Shown here piece after piece: positions 26,069 through 37,585 of a stretch of 64,000 nt of DNA. Each line of letters opens with the position of its first letter. Position 1 is the stretch's first letter. The notes below the pieces were generated by a model that saw only the letters and a list, made by a program, of their open reading frames with translations, did not search any database and had not been told where the DNA came from. The stretch comes from Bradyrhizobium daqingense. GTDB taxonomy: Bacteria > Pseudomonadota > Alphaproteobacteria > Rhizobiales > Xanthobacteraceae. The position numbers were made by a program, and so were the translations under genes. The stretch spans positions 1,550,001-1,614,000 of the forward strand of contig NZ_CP088014.1 of NCBI RefSeq assembly GCF_021044685.1. The letters are read 5' to 3'.

Positions 26069-26971
26069 TCATGGCCGAACGATGGCGCCTTCGATCACAA
26101 CTCCGGCGCTAACGTATTTCCACAGAGCCACGATGAGCTTGCGCGCCAATGCCGTGATCATGACTTTCTTGAAGCGGCCGCCATTCTGGGCGACACGCTC
26201 GTTGAACCATCGGCTGAGCGCCGAGCCGGGCTGATGACGCAACCAAAGCCAAGCCATCTCCAGCAGTGTGGAGCGCAGGCGCGTGTTTCCGGACTTTCCG
26301 ATTCCTTGATCCCGGTCGAACTGGCGCTTCATATGCTGCGGGAGATCTCGTCCATCACCGGTTCGCACAGCCTCGAACCGCTCGCGCCGACCACGCCGGA
26401 GTGGATCGTAATCGGTGACGCCCTGCGAGAAGAGAAGGCCCTTGATTCGGTTGCTATGCTGGATTCGCTCCTGCATCAGCACCATGCGTTCGCGTGTTAT
26501 GCGGCGACGGTCCTCGTCGTCGGGCGAGGGCACACGCAGCATCGAGCAAACACGCGGCTCGCCTCGCTCAAAGGCCAGCAAGGCTCGGATGAGGGTCTCT
26601 CCATCCAGCCGGTCTGTCTTGATCCGGCGACGACGCCGCGAAACTGCGATCGAGGCGGCGTCAACAATATGGCTCTCGTGCCCTTGGGCCTGCAGAACCC
26701 GATGGACCCAAAAGCCGTCGAGTCCAGCTTCTTGAATGACGATGATGGGATAGGATTGGTCGGTTCTGTCCAATGCCTTCTGCTTCAGTCGGGCGAGACG
26801 TTCCAAAAGCCCCGCAATGTCACCACCCATCACTGTGTGACGTGACAGCTTCTCCCCCGTTCCCGGCACCAGCGATGTGACGAGCCAAGTCTTCCGGCTC
26901 AATTCGACAGAGACGAAGATTGCGTTCAGTACTTTGTTCGTCGTCTTGTTAGCATCTCCATTTAATTTCAT
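26069..26971 (-). pseudogene. IS110-family transposase with internal deletion
   Basis: Starts MKLNGDANKTTNKVLNAIFV at ATG 26971. The N-terminal RuvC-like half is present (IFVSVELSRKTWLVTSLVPG, VIQEAGLDGFWVHRVLQAQG, KTDRLDGETLIRALLAFERG). After DLPQHMKRQFDRDQGIGKSG the sequence jumps straight into NTRLRSTLLEMAWLWLRHQP; the expected roughly 80-100 residues with the PGVG motif and start of Tnp20 are missing without a frame change. The protein is 300 residues instead of nearly 400 and should be inactive. Confidence 0.65.
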
Positions 26972-27332
26972 CTGATCGCTCCCTTTTCGACGATTGGCAA
27001 TGCCGATCGTATCGAAACGGACCGCCGTCGCCACTCATAGGATCTTCATGGCGACGAAAGCGGCGGGCGGAACGGACTTGCACCCGCAGCGCAGCGGAGG
27101 GCCGGAGCGTTAGCGGAGGAACGAAGGGGGCCGACTATTTTGCCTCGCGATGTAAAGGCGGCTCTGCCGCCGACGGAAAATAGTCGGTCCACGAGGTTGC
27201 CGGTCCGGGCCGCTTGCCGCCCGATCGCCCTCTCGGAAGGCCGTGGGGCGGTCCTCTCCGGCGCCGAGGGGAAGCAGGACCACCGGCCTCGCGATAACGA
27301 AGCGGCTGCGTCGCACCTCATCCCCGTTCCGG
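26972..27332. other. Intergenic, no confident gene
   Basis: Spacer between IS110 and the Toprim gene. Contains an inverted repeat (CCGACTATTTT near 27130, AAAATAGTCGG near 27177) but no recognised gene. Confidence 0.35.
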
Positions 27333-28400
27333 CTATGCCGCCAGCTCGATAAAGCGCGCGACGTCCTGCGCCGCGATCTGCACGCGGCTCGCGGCCCGAA
27401 GGGCGTCAAATCCGAGCAGACGAAGATCCTCGTTGAAGTCGCCAAGCCGTGGCGAGATCACGATCGCCTCGATCCCGGCCTCCTGCGCCCGATCGATCAA
27501 GGTCGCCATGGCGCCGTCACCGGCAGGATCGTCATCGCGGGCGATGTAGAGCCGGCGGAGCGTGTCCGGGAGAAGGATGGCTGAGAGATGCGCCGCCGAT
27601 AGGGCCGCGACCATCGGCATGGTCGGCAGCACGCTGCGGAGCGACAGCATCGTCTCGATGCCCTCGCCGGCCGCCATGACCTCACCCGCTAGGCCAAATC
27701 GAACGGCGTGACCAAGCAGGTCGCCCATCGCCCGTTTCGGCGTGTCGATCAGCGCCTTGCCGAGCGTCGTCTCGCTGAAGCCTCCGGGGTCAAGCCAGGT
27801 GCGATGCGCGCCGGTCAGGTGGCCGCGGAGATCGGTGACGGCGGCGATCATCGCCGGCCAGGTCTCGGTCGCGCTGTGGTCGTCGGGCCTGTAGTAGCAA
27901 CGTGGGTGAAAGCGCAGACTTCCGGTTTCGTGCAAAGCCGTAATGCCGCGATTGCGGAGATACGCTTCTACGAGTGTGCCTGCGATCGACTGAGACACGC
28001 CGAAGAGCCGCCGCGCCGCCTCTGGCGATCCGAGGGGCGCGGGCGACGTTCTCGACCGGAGGCGATTTGGCGCAGGCTCCGGTTCTGGACGCGGCAGGCT
28101 CAGAAAGCGTCGTGCCTCATTGGCGACGTCGCGAAAGTTCGTGAAACAGCAGCTCTCGCGGATCACGTCGAGGAGATCGCCATGCTCGGCCGAGGCAGCA
28201 TCTCGCCAATGCCCAGCGGCGCCGGGTCCGGATTCCGGTCCGCTGAGCCGGACGAACATCGACCGGCCGGGCGTATTGCGGACGTCGCCCACCGTCCAAT
28301 ATCGGCCCTGGCGCCGCCCGTTGGACAGGTAATGGCGGCACACGGCCTCGGCGTCACGCGCAAGACGGCGGGCCAGTTCGGAGGCGTTGTCGCGGGCCAT
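27333..28400 (-). CDS. Toprim-domain protein of the conjugative island
   Basis: A 355-residue protein starting MARDNASELARRLARDAEAV at ATG 28400, which overlaps the stop of the upstream helicase gene (TGATG). The N-terminal part (GRYWTVGDVRNTPGRSMFVR, HGDLLDVIRESCCFTNFRDV) is a CHC2/zinc-finger-like region. The C-terminal part has AAGEGIETMLSLRSVLPTMP (Toprim Glu) and YIARDDDPAGDGAMATLIDR (Toprim DxD). Toprim proteins of this sort in islands resemble primases or nicking enzymes and probably serve element DNA processing. Apparently intact. Confidence 0.8.
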   Translation of the reverse strand: MARDNASELARRLARDAEAVCRHYLSNGRRQGRYWTVGDVRNTPGRSMFVRLSGPESGPGAAGHWRDAASAEHGDLLDVIRESCCFTNFRDVANEARRFLSLPRPEPEPAPNRLRSRTSPAPLGSPEAARRLFGVSQSIAGTLVEAYLRNRGITALHETGSLRFHPRCYYRPDDHSATETWPAMIAAVTDLRGHLTGAHRTWLDPGGFSETTLGKALIDTPKRAMGDLLGHAVRFGLAGEVMAAGEGIETMLSLRSVLPTMPMVAALSAAHLSAILLPDTLRRLYIARDDDPAGDGAMATLIDRAQEAGIEAIVISPRLGDFNEDLRLLGFDALRAASRVQIAAQDVARFIELAA

Positions 28401-31400
28401 CAGGCGGCCTCCCGCTCGCCGATGCGCACGATCGGATAGTGGTCGAGCACCTTTGCCAACACGGCGGCGCCGGTCGCATCTGATGGCACGAACATGCGCA
28501 GCTTCCACGAGATGATTTCGCTGAAGAGGCCGTATGCGCGCAACCGGTCACGCATCACATCTGTAAAGCCGGACAGTTCGAAGCGATGGGCGCCCATCAC
28601 GCGGACACGACGGAGCTGCAGATCCTCGGCGAGCTCAAGGACGGTGCGCCCCTCCATCAGCGCCGAGAAGGCTTCGTTCGGGGTCAAGCTGCAGGTCGCG
28701 GTCATGCAAGCGCTCGCGGCCCAAGCTGGCGAGACCCTGCGACCGATGATGCGCTCGCCAGCATCGGTCTGGAGCCGATAGACGCGCGTCGACTCGTTCG
28801 GCAACCGCTTCCAGATCGGCAGCAGCAGACCTGCGACGATGTGGAGCGTGCTCTCAGCGAACTCGGGAACGTCGACGACTTCGCCGTTCCATGCCGCGGC
28901 GAATGTCTCGCGATCCGTAGGCTGCCAGTGGCTCTCGTCCATCATCTTCATCGAAGCATGATGGTGCTCCATCGGACGAATCAGCCGCACCCGACTTTCG
29001 ATCTCGCCGTCATCGAGCATGAAGCTCGGCGCCGGAATCTGCACCGCGGCGCGACCCGAGCGCTCGTTGACCAGCAGCACCGCCCGAGCATCGGCGAGAT
29101 AATCGAGCGCTTGATCCAGCGTCATGGGACGGTTGCGCCGGCGTTCGGTGATCGTGAGCAGCCGGGTTTCCGCGCCGGTCGCAGGGTGCCGGTTGCGCCG
29201 GCGTTCGGTGATCGTGAGCAGCCGGGTTTCCGCGCCGGTCGCAGGGTGCGTGTAGATCGGATGCCGACCGGTGACGACGAAGCTGTCGGCCTGTAGCGTC
29301 TCCAGGCCAATGTCGTAGACGCCGCTAGCAATGGCGCCTTCGACCTTGGCGTTCAGCAATTGCTCGAAGGCCGTGAACAGCAAAGCTTGCAGGCCTATCG
29401 TGAGCGCGAGCAGCCGGTTCAGGAACGTCGTGATCGGCGGTAGCTCGTCCTTGATGCCGTTTTCGTCGACGAGCTTCAGGCCCGTGGCGTCCTCGAACAT
29501 CTCGAGCGAGCAGCCTTCGACCTTGCCGCGCACGAGCAGCAGGTAGAGCTGGCGCAGCGCATCGCGGGCGTAGTGGCTCTCGAGATTGTCCTCAGGCCGA
29601 AACAGGCCTTGGCCGCCGGTCTGGCGCTGGCCGCGCGTGATGGCACCCAGCGTGTCGAGCCGGCGCGCGATGGTCGAGAGGAAGCGCTTTTCCGCCTTCA
29701 CGTCGGTCGCAATGGGGCGGAATAGAGGCGGCTGCGCCTGGTTGGTGCGGTTCGTTCGGCCGAGACCCTGGATCGCGGCATCGGCCTTCCAGCCCGGCTC
29801 GAGCAAATAATGGACCCGAAGCCGGCGATTCCGCGCCGAGAGTTCGGCATGGTAGCTGCGGCCTGTGCCGCCAGCCTCCGAGAAGACACGCACGCGCTTC
29901 AGGTCATCCATGAAGGCGGCGGTCTCTGCGAGATTGGCGGAAGCTGCACGGTTCTCGACGGTAAGGCGGTCACATCTGCGCACCACGCGCCGCGAACGGC
30001 CGGTCACTTCCGCCACGAGGTCCGTGCCGAAGCGCTGCACGATCTGGTCGAGCGCGCCGGGAACAGGCGGAAGCGACGCGAGCCGCTCGATCAGCTCATT
30101 GCGGCGGGCGACGGCCTCGCGGCTCTCGACCGGCTGGCCGTCGCGGAAGACGGGCCGCGACGAGAGATTGCCCTCGGTGTCGGTGAAGGGCTCATAGGCC
30201 TGCACCGGGAAGGAATGGGCGAGGTAATCCAGCACGTATTCGCGGGGCGTGATGTCCACGCGCACGTCGTTCCATTCCTCAGGTGGAATCTCGGCGAGCC
30301 GACGCTCCATCAGCGCCTCGCCGGTCGATACGATCTGGATCACCGCGGCATGGCCCTCGGCCAAGTCCCGCTCGATGGAGCGGACCAGGGTCGGCGTCTT
30401 CATGCTGGTGAGCAGATGACCGAAGAATCGCTGCTTGGCCGATTCGAAGGCCGAGCGCGCGGCCGACTTCGCCTGGCGGTTGAGCGTGCCGTTCTCACCG
30501 GTAATGTTGGCGGCCTCCATTGCCGCGTCGAGGTGATTGTGGATGACGCTGAAGGCAGCGGCGTAGGCATCATAGATCCGGCGCTGCTCGTCGGAGAGCT
30601 GGTGCTCGACCAGTTCATACTCGACGCCGTCGTAGGAAAGCGAGCGGGCGGTGTAGAGACCGAGCGAACGAAGATCGCGAGAGAGCACCTCCATCGCAGC
30701 GACCCCGCCCTCCTCGATCGCCTCGACGAACTCGGCGCGGGTGGCGAACGGAAAATCCTCGCCGCCCCACAGCCCGAGGCGCTGGGCGTAGGCGAGATTG
30801 TGGACGGTGGTGGCGCCGGTCGCCGAGACATAGACGACGCGGGCATTGGGCAGCGCATGCTGAAGACGCAAGCCTGCACGCCCCTGCTGCGAGGGCGCGA
30901 CATCGCCCCGCTCGCCCTTGCCGCCACCGGCATTCTGCATGGCATGGCTCTCGTCGAAAATGATGACGCCGTCGAAGTCGGAGCCCAACCATTGAACAAT
31001 CTGCCGGACGCGCGAAAGCTTCTCGCCGCGGTCGTCGGACCGCAGCGTAGGTTAAAAATAGGACGCCCTCGGCCAACCGGATGTCGTACCCTTGAGGGAA
31101 GCGCGAGAGCGGCGTGACCAACAGACGCTCCATGCCGAGCGCCGACCAGTCGCGCTGCGCGTCCTCGAGCAGCTTGTCGGACTTAGAGATCCAGACCGCC
31201 TTGCACCGGCCCTGGAGCCAGTTGTCGAGAATGATGCCGGCGGACTGGCGACCCTTGCCGGCGCCGGTCCCGTCACCGAGCATGAAGCCGCGACGGAAGC
31301 GGACGGCGTTCGGTGCGTCGTCGCGGGCGGCCGCGACGAGGTCGAAGGTCTCGTCTACCGTCCAGGCGCCAGCGAGATAGTTACCATGCGCCTCGCCAGC

Positions 31401-32786
31401 ATAGATGACCGTCTCAAGCTGGGCGTCGGACAGAATGCCATCGCTGACGAGGTTTGCCGGCAGCCGTGGCCGATAGCTCGGCTTCGGCGGCGCGACCGAG
31501 GCCATCGCGGCCGACTGCACCAGCTTGGTCGGATGCGCCTGCGCACCGTGGATCCGGATCGATTGGAGCCGGTATTCTTCGTAGATGGCGTCGCTGAGGC
31601 GCGCGCCCTCGGGCGGCGCCCAATCTGTCGCCTCATAAGCGAGGTCGACGGCTTCGGGATCGGCGACCGACGCCTTAACCGGCTGTGCAGCGGCGCTCGC
31701 GAGATAGCCGCGCACGGTGCGACGCGCCGGCGAGGCTGACACGGGAAGCACACCGGTCGATGCGACGCTCAGACGAGGTGGAACGTGTTCGCCGATCCAG
31801 CGGAGCAGTGTCGCAACGTCGGGCGCCATTCCCGGCGACGCCGGGAACGCGCTCGGATCCGCGGCAGGCACTTTGTCGATGACGGTGAGACGCGTCTCGA
31901 TCGTGGTGCCGTGCTTGGCATAGACCGCGCCGGCGATCGCCGCAGTGAACACCACGCGGCCGCGTTCCTGCAGTCGGGCGAAGGCGTCATGCCAGGCTGA
32001 GGCTTCGGGTGAGACGTTTGCGCCTGATATCGTGACCAGCCGGCCGCCATCGGCGAGACGCGCCAGGGCCGAGGCGATGTGACGGTACGCGGTGTCGGCC
32101 ATCCGGCCCGAAACGTTTGCCATCGCCGAGAACGGCGGGTTCATCAGCACGAAACTCGGGACCACCGTGGGATCGAGGTGGTCGTCGATTTGGGCCGCGT
32201 CGAAGCGCGTGACGGAAACGGCCGGAAAGAGAGAAGAAAGTAACACGGCCCGGGTCTTGGCCAGTTCGTTCAGCACAAGCCCGCTGCCGGCAATCTCGGC
32301 GAGGATGGCGAGCAGCCCGGTGCCGGCGGACGGCTCCAGCACGCGATCCGCCGCAGTAATGGCGGCCGCAGTCAGCGCAGCCAGGCCGAGCGGAATCGGG
32401 GTCGAGAATTGCTGGAAGATTTCGCTCTCGGCAGAGCGGCGCGTGTGGGTCGGCAGAAGCCTTGCGATCTTTTCCAAAGCGGAAAGTCGTGAAGCCGCAG
32501 AATCAGCTTTGCGGAAGAGCGCCTTTCCGTATTTGCGTAAGAACAGGACGGTGGCGACCTCACAAGTGTCATAGGCCATCTTCCAGTCCCAGGCGCCCGT
32601 CGCATCGGATGCGCCGGAGGCCACTTCCATTGCGGCGCGGAGAAGCGCGGCGTCGATGCGTCGGCCACGCTCGAGATGCGGAAGGAGATGACTCGCGGCA
32701 GCGATGATGATACTGGCGCCCTCGGGAGCGCGAACAGGCGAGATCGGAGCGGCCGGGTCGGCCGCGATCGGGGAATGGTCATTCAT
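28400..32786 (-). pseudogene. Methyltransferase/strawberry-notch helicase, frameshifted
   Basis: The N-terminal frame (MNDHSPIAADPAAPISPVRA on) has a methyltransferase motif VLEPSAGTGLLAILAEIAGS and VLMNPPFSAMAN (NPPF), then a helicase Walker A FMLGDGTGAGKGRQSAGIIL. Near 31045 the frame shifts: expected 'TYATLRSDDRGEK' reads TYAAVRRPRREA, consistent with about five missing bases. The second frame continues FDGVIIFDESHAMQNAGGGK (DESH box), VVYVSATGATTVHNLAYAQR, VHYLLEPGWKADAAIQGLGR (motif VI: QxxGRxxR). Such giant proteins are standard in alphaproteobacterial conjugative islands. In its present state only two partial proteins would be made. Confidence 0.8.
29130..29249. repeat. Perfect 60-bp tandem duplication inside the helicase gene
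   Basis: Positions 29130-29189 and 29190-29249 are identical. In the protein, HPATGAETRLLTITERRRNR appears twice in a row, without changing frame. Likely a replication slippage event. Confidence 0.9.
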
Positions 32787-32978
32787 GGAGGAAGCCTTCA
32801 GGAGAGCGGGAATGGGCGAGCCGATCGGCGCTCTCTCTGACCGCGCCGGCTCAAACCCGTCCCGGCCGTCCTCTCCCTCTCAGCATCAAGGCGGTGCCCG
32901 ACATGAGAAACGGCGCCCCACCGGGTTGGCGGCGCGCCGTGTACAAAGCGTTCGTCAGTATCCGAACTGCCAGGACGG

Positions 32979-33062
32979 CTACGCCTGGCCTTCGTCAGCG
33001 GCGCCCGCTTCCGCGAGGTAGCTCGCATCGCCTTCGACGACGGTGACGGCGTATTTCGTCAC
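32979..33062 (-). CDS. Possible 27-residue protein
   Basis: GTG 33062 overlaps the stop of the gene above (GTGA), followed by MTKYAVTVVEGDASYLAEAG and AADEGQA, stop TAG. Coupling and sensible composition favour it. The small size leaves doubt. Confidence 0.3.
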   Translation of the reverse strand: MTKYAVTVVEGDASYLAEAGAADEGQA

Positions 33063-33472
33063 GACGCAGCTCCTTCGATCGGATCATTTTCGCCCGCGAG
33101 AATGGCCTCGGCCTTCGCGATGGCGGCGTCTGCCCGCCGGCGCCAAAGCTCGACATCCATTGAGCCTTCCTCCGGAACGTGGATGAGTATTTTGAGCAGA
33201 CCGAGCAGCAACTCGAAATGGCCGGCCTTGCGCTGGACCTGCTCGCCGAAACGTGAGGGAAACGCCAGGCGTGGGCCGCTATAGGCAGCGTCGCGGCCTT
33301 CCCAGGCACCGGTAACATAGGTATCGCCAGACGTTTCAACGTCCGACCTGTTGTCGTCCCAGCCCTCGTCGGCGATCGCAAGATCGCAGGCTTGGTCGAG
33401 CGTTTCGGCTTCGTAGGTTCGCTGCCGATAGATCGGCAAATGATAGGTCGTCTCGATGGTGAAGAAGGGCAC
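33059..33472 (-). CDS. Hypothetical island protein, 137 residues
   Basis: Starts MPFFTIETTYHLPIYRQRTY, then DQACDLAIADEGWDDNRSDV, SGDTYVTGAWEGRDAAYSGP and a helical C-terminus VELWRRRADAAIAKAEAILA. Proteins of this type sit between the helicase and ParB-like genes of alphaproteobacterial islands, but no function is known to me. The C-terminal half covers counts of residues typical of DUF-like accessory proteins. It is intact, with ATG 33472. Confidence 0.65.
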   Translation of the reverse strand: MPFFTIETTYHLPIYRQRTYEAETLDQACDLAIADEGWDDNRSDVETSGDTYVTGAWEGRDAAYSGPRLAFPSRFGEQVQRKAGHFELLLGLLKILIHVPEEGSMDVELWRRRADAAIAKAEAILAGENDPIEGAAS

Positions 33473-33570
33473 GATAGCCTCCAGAATGCAAAAGCCCGGC
33501 TCGCGCCAGGCTTTGGTGTGAATGGCAGTGAAAAGACGCGGGACGGCCGAAGCCGCCCCGCGTGCTCGAG

Positions 33571-35300
33571 CTATTCGGCCGCGATCATGCGCGACTCGTC
33601 TGCTTCATCGGCCGGAGTTTCCTCGTCGTCGCCGGCGAGGAATTCCGGCAGCGCCTCGCCATCGCCCTCGGGCTCCGCAGCATCGACAGCCGCCGCCAAT
33701 TGGGCGTCGGGCATCCGCAGGGGCTCGGGCAGCCAGCCGGCCTCGGCGAGGAGGCGCTCGGCCTCCTTGGCCATGTCGCCCTTCTTCAGATGATCGATGA
33801 GCTGCGCGGCCCGCTCGCCGGCCCCCTCCCGCACCGCTTCCAGGATGCGGAGCTTCGGGACGCGGCCGAGATAGTTCTCGACGGTCGGGCGCCAACCGGA
33901 CTCCACCATGTCGAGGTCGACGGCCCGGGCGATGCGATCGGCCTCAGTGATCCGGTGCTCGACGGTGTGCGGCGTGATGCCGCCGCCGTAGCGGTCGCCC
34001 TTCTCGTAGAGCGCGTTGATGCCGAATGAGGCGCAGTGCGCGAAGAGCGCCGCCTGCTCGTCGCCGGTGAGGCCGGTCAGCCAATCCCAGAGTTCGGTCT
34101 TCTCCTTGGGCAGGCGCTCCTCCCACGTCTTGTGGCGCGCGTCGATCGCCTTGGCCGCTGGCGTGTCCTTCAGCCCTTGCGCTTGCACCGGGAAGCTGAC
34201 GCTGCGCACCGAGACCTCCATCGCCGTCCCGTAGGAGGAATAGCGGGAGAAGACGTCGAGGCAGAATTTGTGCAGCACCGCCTGGAAGGCGACCGAAGGC
34301 GTGATCGCCAGCCTGTCGCGCAGCGCCAAAGTCCGCTCCGCCGTGAGCTCGGTCAGCAGGCGATCGGGGAGCGGCTTCACCGCATCATCATCCTCATCCT
34401 CTGCCTCCGCGAGCTGCCCGCCGATGGTGATGACGGCGCGCTGGATTCCCGGCGCTGATGGTTCGGCGCCGTCGAAGGTCGCGGCAGCGGGTTCGCCATC
34501 GCTGCCCTGCTCTGGCTCGGCCACGGGTAGCTCGTCCTCAGGGCGGACGTAACCGCGATCAACCAAGAGCGTGCCTTCGGCGTCGATGCCGACGAACACA
34601 CCCGCGCGGGCGATGTCGGCAAGCTGATAGTTGATGGGTCGATCGTCAAAGACGGCGAGAGCCGTCTCGATTTCGCCAAGTCGCTGGTCAACCTCGTCGG
34701 GCAGCTCATCCGCGCCGTCATGCTCGGCTTCCAGCCTGGCAAATTCGGCCTTGAGCGCCTCGATGGTCGCCTGCTCTTCGGCGGTGAGACCGGCGGATAC
34801 GCTGTCCAGCTCGCGCAAGCCACGCGTGTGGCCGTAGGGGAAGTCGATCGCGACCTCGATCCACTTCCAACCTTCGGCAGCGATCGTTTCTGCCTCCGCC
34901 TTCAACTTCTCGGCGACCAGGCGGTCGAGCAGAGCGACGTCCTCGAGCCAACCGCCGTCGTCGGACTGGAACAGGTCGCGCAGCACCACACCGCCAGCCG
35001 CCTCGTAGGCGTCGAGGCCGACAAACACGGCCCTCCGGTCGGAGGCGCGCGCCGTCTTCTCCGTCAGCATGCGGCGGATCTGATAGGGCTCCTTCTGCCA
35101 GGAGCCGGAGATGGCCTGCCAGACCTGTTCCTGGCGTCCATGATCCGCGGTGACGGTGAAGGCCATCAACTGCTCAAGCGACATGCCGTCCTCGGCATAG
35201 ATGTCGAGCAACGCGGGCGAGACCGAGGCCAGGCGCAAGCGCTGCTTCACCACATTGACCGAGGTGAAGAAGACCGCAATCGCGATTGCATTGACCTGGA
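33571..35300 (-). pseudogene. ParB-like nuclease/partition protein, N-terminus missing
   Basis: The frame from about 35290 begins inside the HTH domain (VNVVKQRLRLASVSPALLDI, SLEQLMAFTVTADHGRQEQV, EPYQIRRMLTEKTARASDRR) and continues through the acidic linker (GLTAEEQATIEALKAEFARL) to the C-terminal part (PKLRILEAVREGAGERAAQL). The ParB/Srx nuclease domain and about 150 N-terminal residues are absent; upstream DNA instead codes an ABC exporter on the other strand. The remaining 570 residues are intact, but without a genuine start the product is probably non-functional. Confidence 0.75.
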
Positions 35301-35304
35301 GTTC

Positions 35305-36421
35305 CACGCGTCAGGCACGCGCGCTCCTGGATGCGGCGATCGAAGCCGGACAGGAGAATGCTCGGTTCGTCGGCAACGTCATGAACGCGATGGACACGTT
35401 GCGCCATTTCGGCAGTCACTCCTGGATCAACGAGTGCTTTATGATAAGGGCGCGGGAGGTGCGTGATAACTGGCGAGCCTACGTGTTGCAACGACTGGCC
35501 TACATCGCCGTGCTCGGCCTTGCCGTCGCGCTGCAATTTGCGGTCACGCTTCTCCTTCTTATACCTGAATATCACGCCGGCGCGATCACCATTGGCGATA
35601 TGGTGCTATTCAATACGCTTCTGCTTCAGCTCAATATGCCCTTTGAGACGGTCGCGAGGGCGATCTCTGACGTGGCGCGGTCGCGAGCCGACCTCATCCC
35701 TCTAGGTAGACTGTGGGCCGCACCAGAAGAGCGGCAAGCATCTCATGCTCACGATTTCAAGCCCTCCGCTGACCAGCTCTCTTTCGAGAGCATTGGTTAT
35801 GCCTACGACAACGGTCGCGGCGTTACCGACGTCTCGTTTAAGGCCGGGCGCGGCGGGATTACTTTTCTTGTCGGTGAAACCGGATCGGGGAAGTCCACGA
35901 TCTTTAAGCTCGCCCTGAAATCGATTGAGCCCGACTACGGCCGAATTCTCGTCGATGGAACGGATATAGCGAGCGTCGATCGCGCGGATTGGTATGCCGC
36001 AGTTGCTCTCGTGCCGCAGGAGGTGATGTTGCTCAATGAGCCGCTAGCTGACAACATTTTGTTAGGACGGCCCCGCGACGAGGTACGCCTTCGCGATGCG
36101 TCGAAAGAAGCCGCTATTCTCCCGTTGATTGAGGCGCTACCGGAAGGATTTGAAACAACCGTTGGAGAACGCGGCTTGAAGCTTTCCGGCGGGGAGCGAC
36201 AGCGCGTTGCTATTGCCCGCGCGCTCTATGGACAGCCGGCGATCCTTCTTCTCGACGAGGCTAGCTCCGCGCTCGACGAACGAACCGAACGGGACGTTAT
36301 GGACCATATACGCACGCTAGCTGAGGATGTGACTGTGCTAGCGATCACTCATCGGAGAGGTGTCATCTCCACGAGCGACGTCGTGGTCGATCTGACCGAC
36401 TGCGCCTTGTCAGTGACTTAG
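35305..36421 (+). pseudogene. ABC exporter, 5'-truncated
   Basis: Half of the membrane domain (VLQRLAYIAVLGLAVALQFA, PEYHAGAITIGDMVLFNTLL) and a complete ATPase domain are present: Walker A LVGETGSGKSTIFKLAL, Q-loop ALVPQEVMLLNEPLADNI, signature LSGGERQRVAIARALYG, Walker B AILLLDEASSALD and His switch LAITHR. This is a type I exporter of the MsbA/AtmT kind. The first part of the membrane domain is missing at the junction near 35300 with the truncated ParB gene, and no start codon with a ribosome site is evident. Confidence 0.75.
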
Positions 36422-36429
36422 ACGAAGAG

Positions 36430-37072
36430 TGCCGCAGCCGTTTCGTAAGACGCCCAGTTTCAGGCACCCGGCATGCCCACGAGCACGACCGGCCGCTCGC
36501 CGTGCGCTGTCGGATGCGATCATTGTTGTCGTAGTGAATCTGTCTGTAGATTTCAGCGACAAACTCGCCGAGGGAAGAGAAGCGGACCGGAATCGCGAGG
36601 TCGATCTTGAATTTGTCGTAGAAACTCTCCCGGTACCCATTCTCCCAGTGACGGTCTTTCTTCGAGCGGGAGATGGCGATATTGAGCGACACAAGGAAGG
36701 CGCGGGCGGCTTTCGCGTTGTACTCGGCACCGTTGTCGGGGCGGAAGATCGCGGGACGGCCGTGCGCAAGGAGCGCATTGCCGAGAGCGGGTCGCGCAAG
36801 AATTCCTCGATCTGCCGCCGGAGCGCATGAGCGCATGGTCGCGCTCCGGCATCTTGCGTTTGTAGTACAGCGCAGGGGCTGAAACGGCGAGCGATTGCGC
36901 GCGCCTCGCGTGCGGCCACGCCGGCGTCTCTCATCTCTTTTTGGGCCTCGTTAAGCTTCAGGGTGACGAGGCGGACCATCCTCAGGAGCTCGTCGTTCTC
37001 CCCTCGGAGCTTGGCAATCTCCATGACGGAACGGCCACTTGATACCGTGCCCGCGATTAAAGAACGGGCCAC
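36430..37072 (-). pseudogene. IS3-family remnant
   Basis: Pieces in different frames: an OrfA-like coiled region (SVMEIAKLRGENDELLRMVR) and OrfB pieces PAIFRPDNGAEYNAKAARAF, RSKKDRHWENGYRESFYDKF and SSLGEFVAEIYRQIHYDNND. The DNG and WENGY motifs mark the IS3 integrase core. Several frameshifts make it inactive. Confidence 0.65.
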
Positions 37073-37231
37073 TCATCGAGCTAGGCTCGAAAGGTGAAGC
37101 AGTAAAGAACGCGCAAAGGGCGTTGATTGAGCGTAAGCACGATTTTCCTCGCACGTTGACGCGCGGGCTTTTGACGGATGGCGTTCGTATCTGGCGATAC
37201 TGGGCTGTTCAGGCCGTGGCGGCTTTGGGGC

Positions 37232-37585
37232 TCAGCCGGCAACCTGATATTGCCGCACCGGATGGCGGACCATCGCATCGATATCGATGCCGTCAAGGAT
37301 CGAGTGCAATTGCTCGGTCGTCAGCGTGACGACCGCCTCTTGGCGGCGCGGCCATCGGAACTTGTCCTCGGTTAGCCGCTTCAGGACCAGCACAAAGCCG
37401 GACCGATCGAAGAACAGCAGCTTCATCCGGTCGCAACGGCGATTGCAGAACGCAAAAACCGCAAGAGCGAACGGATCGAGCGCCATCGTCTCCTGGACCA
37501 GAACCGCAAGGCTGTTGATGCCAGCCCGGAAGTCGATCGGCTCACGGTGCAGATAGACCTGAAGCTCACCGCCCAGTCTGAACAT
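37232..37585 (-). CDS. tnpB: IS66-family accessory protein TnpB
   Basis: The 117-residue protein MFRLGGELQVYLHREPIDFR then AGINSLAVLVQETMALDPFA, VFAFCNRRCDRMKLLFFDRS and GFVLVLKRLTEDKFRWPRR is the full-length IS66 Orf2 ('Y.hxxPxDFRxGI.gL', 'FxF..RRxDRiKlLxwDxxGFxLxxKRLE'). It is intact, but its partner tnpA is interrupted and no tnpC follows on this side, so it is stranded. Confidence 0.9.
   Translation of the reverse strand: MFRLGGELQVYLHREPIDFRAGINSLAVLVQETMALDPFALAVFAFCNRRCDRMKLLFFDRSGFVLVLKRLTEDKFRWPRRQEAVVTLTTEQLHSILDGIDIDAMVRHPVRQYQVAG

Noticed and set aside
29810..31117. Plus-strand open frame of 435 codons opposite the helicase
   Set aside because: It mirrors a strongly conserved helicase on the other strand; it is a GC-driven shadow frame.
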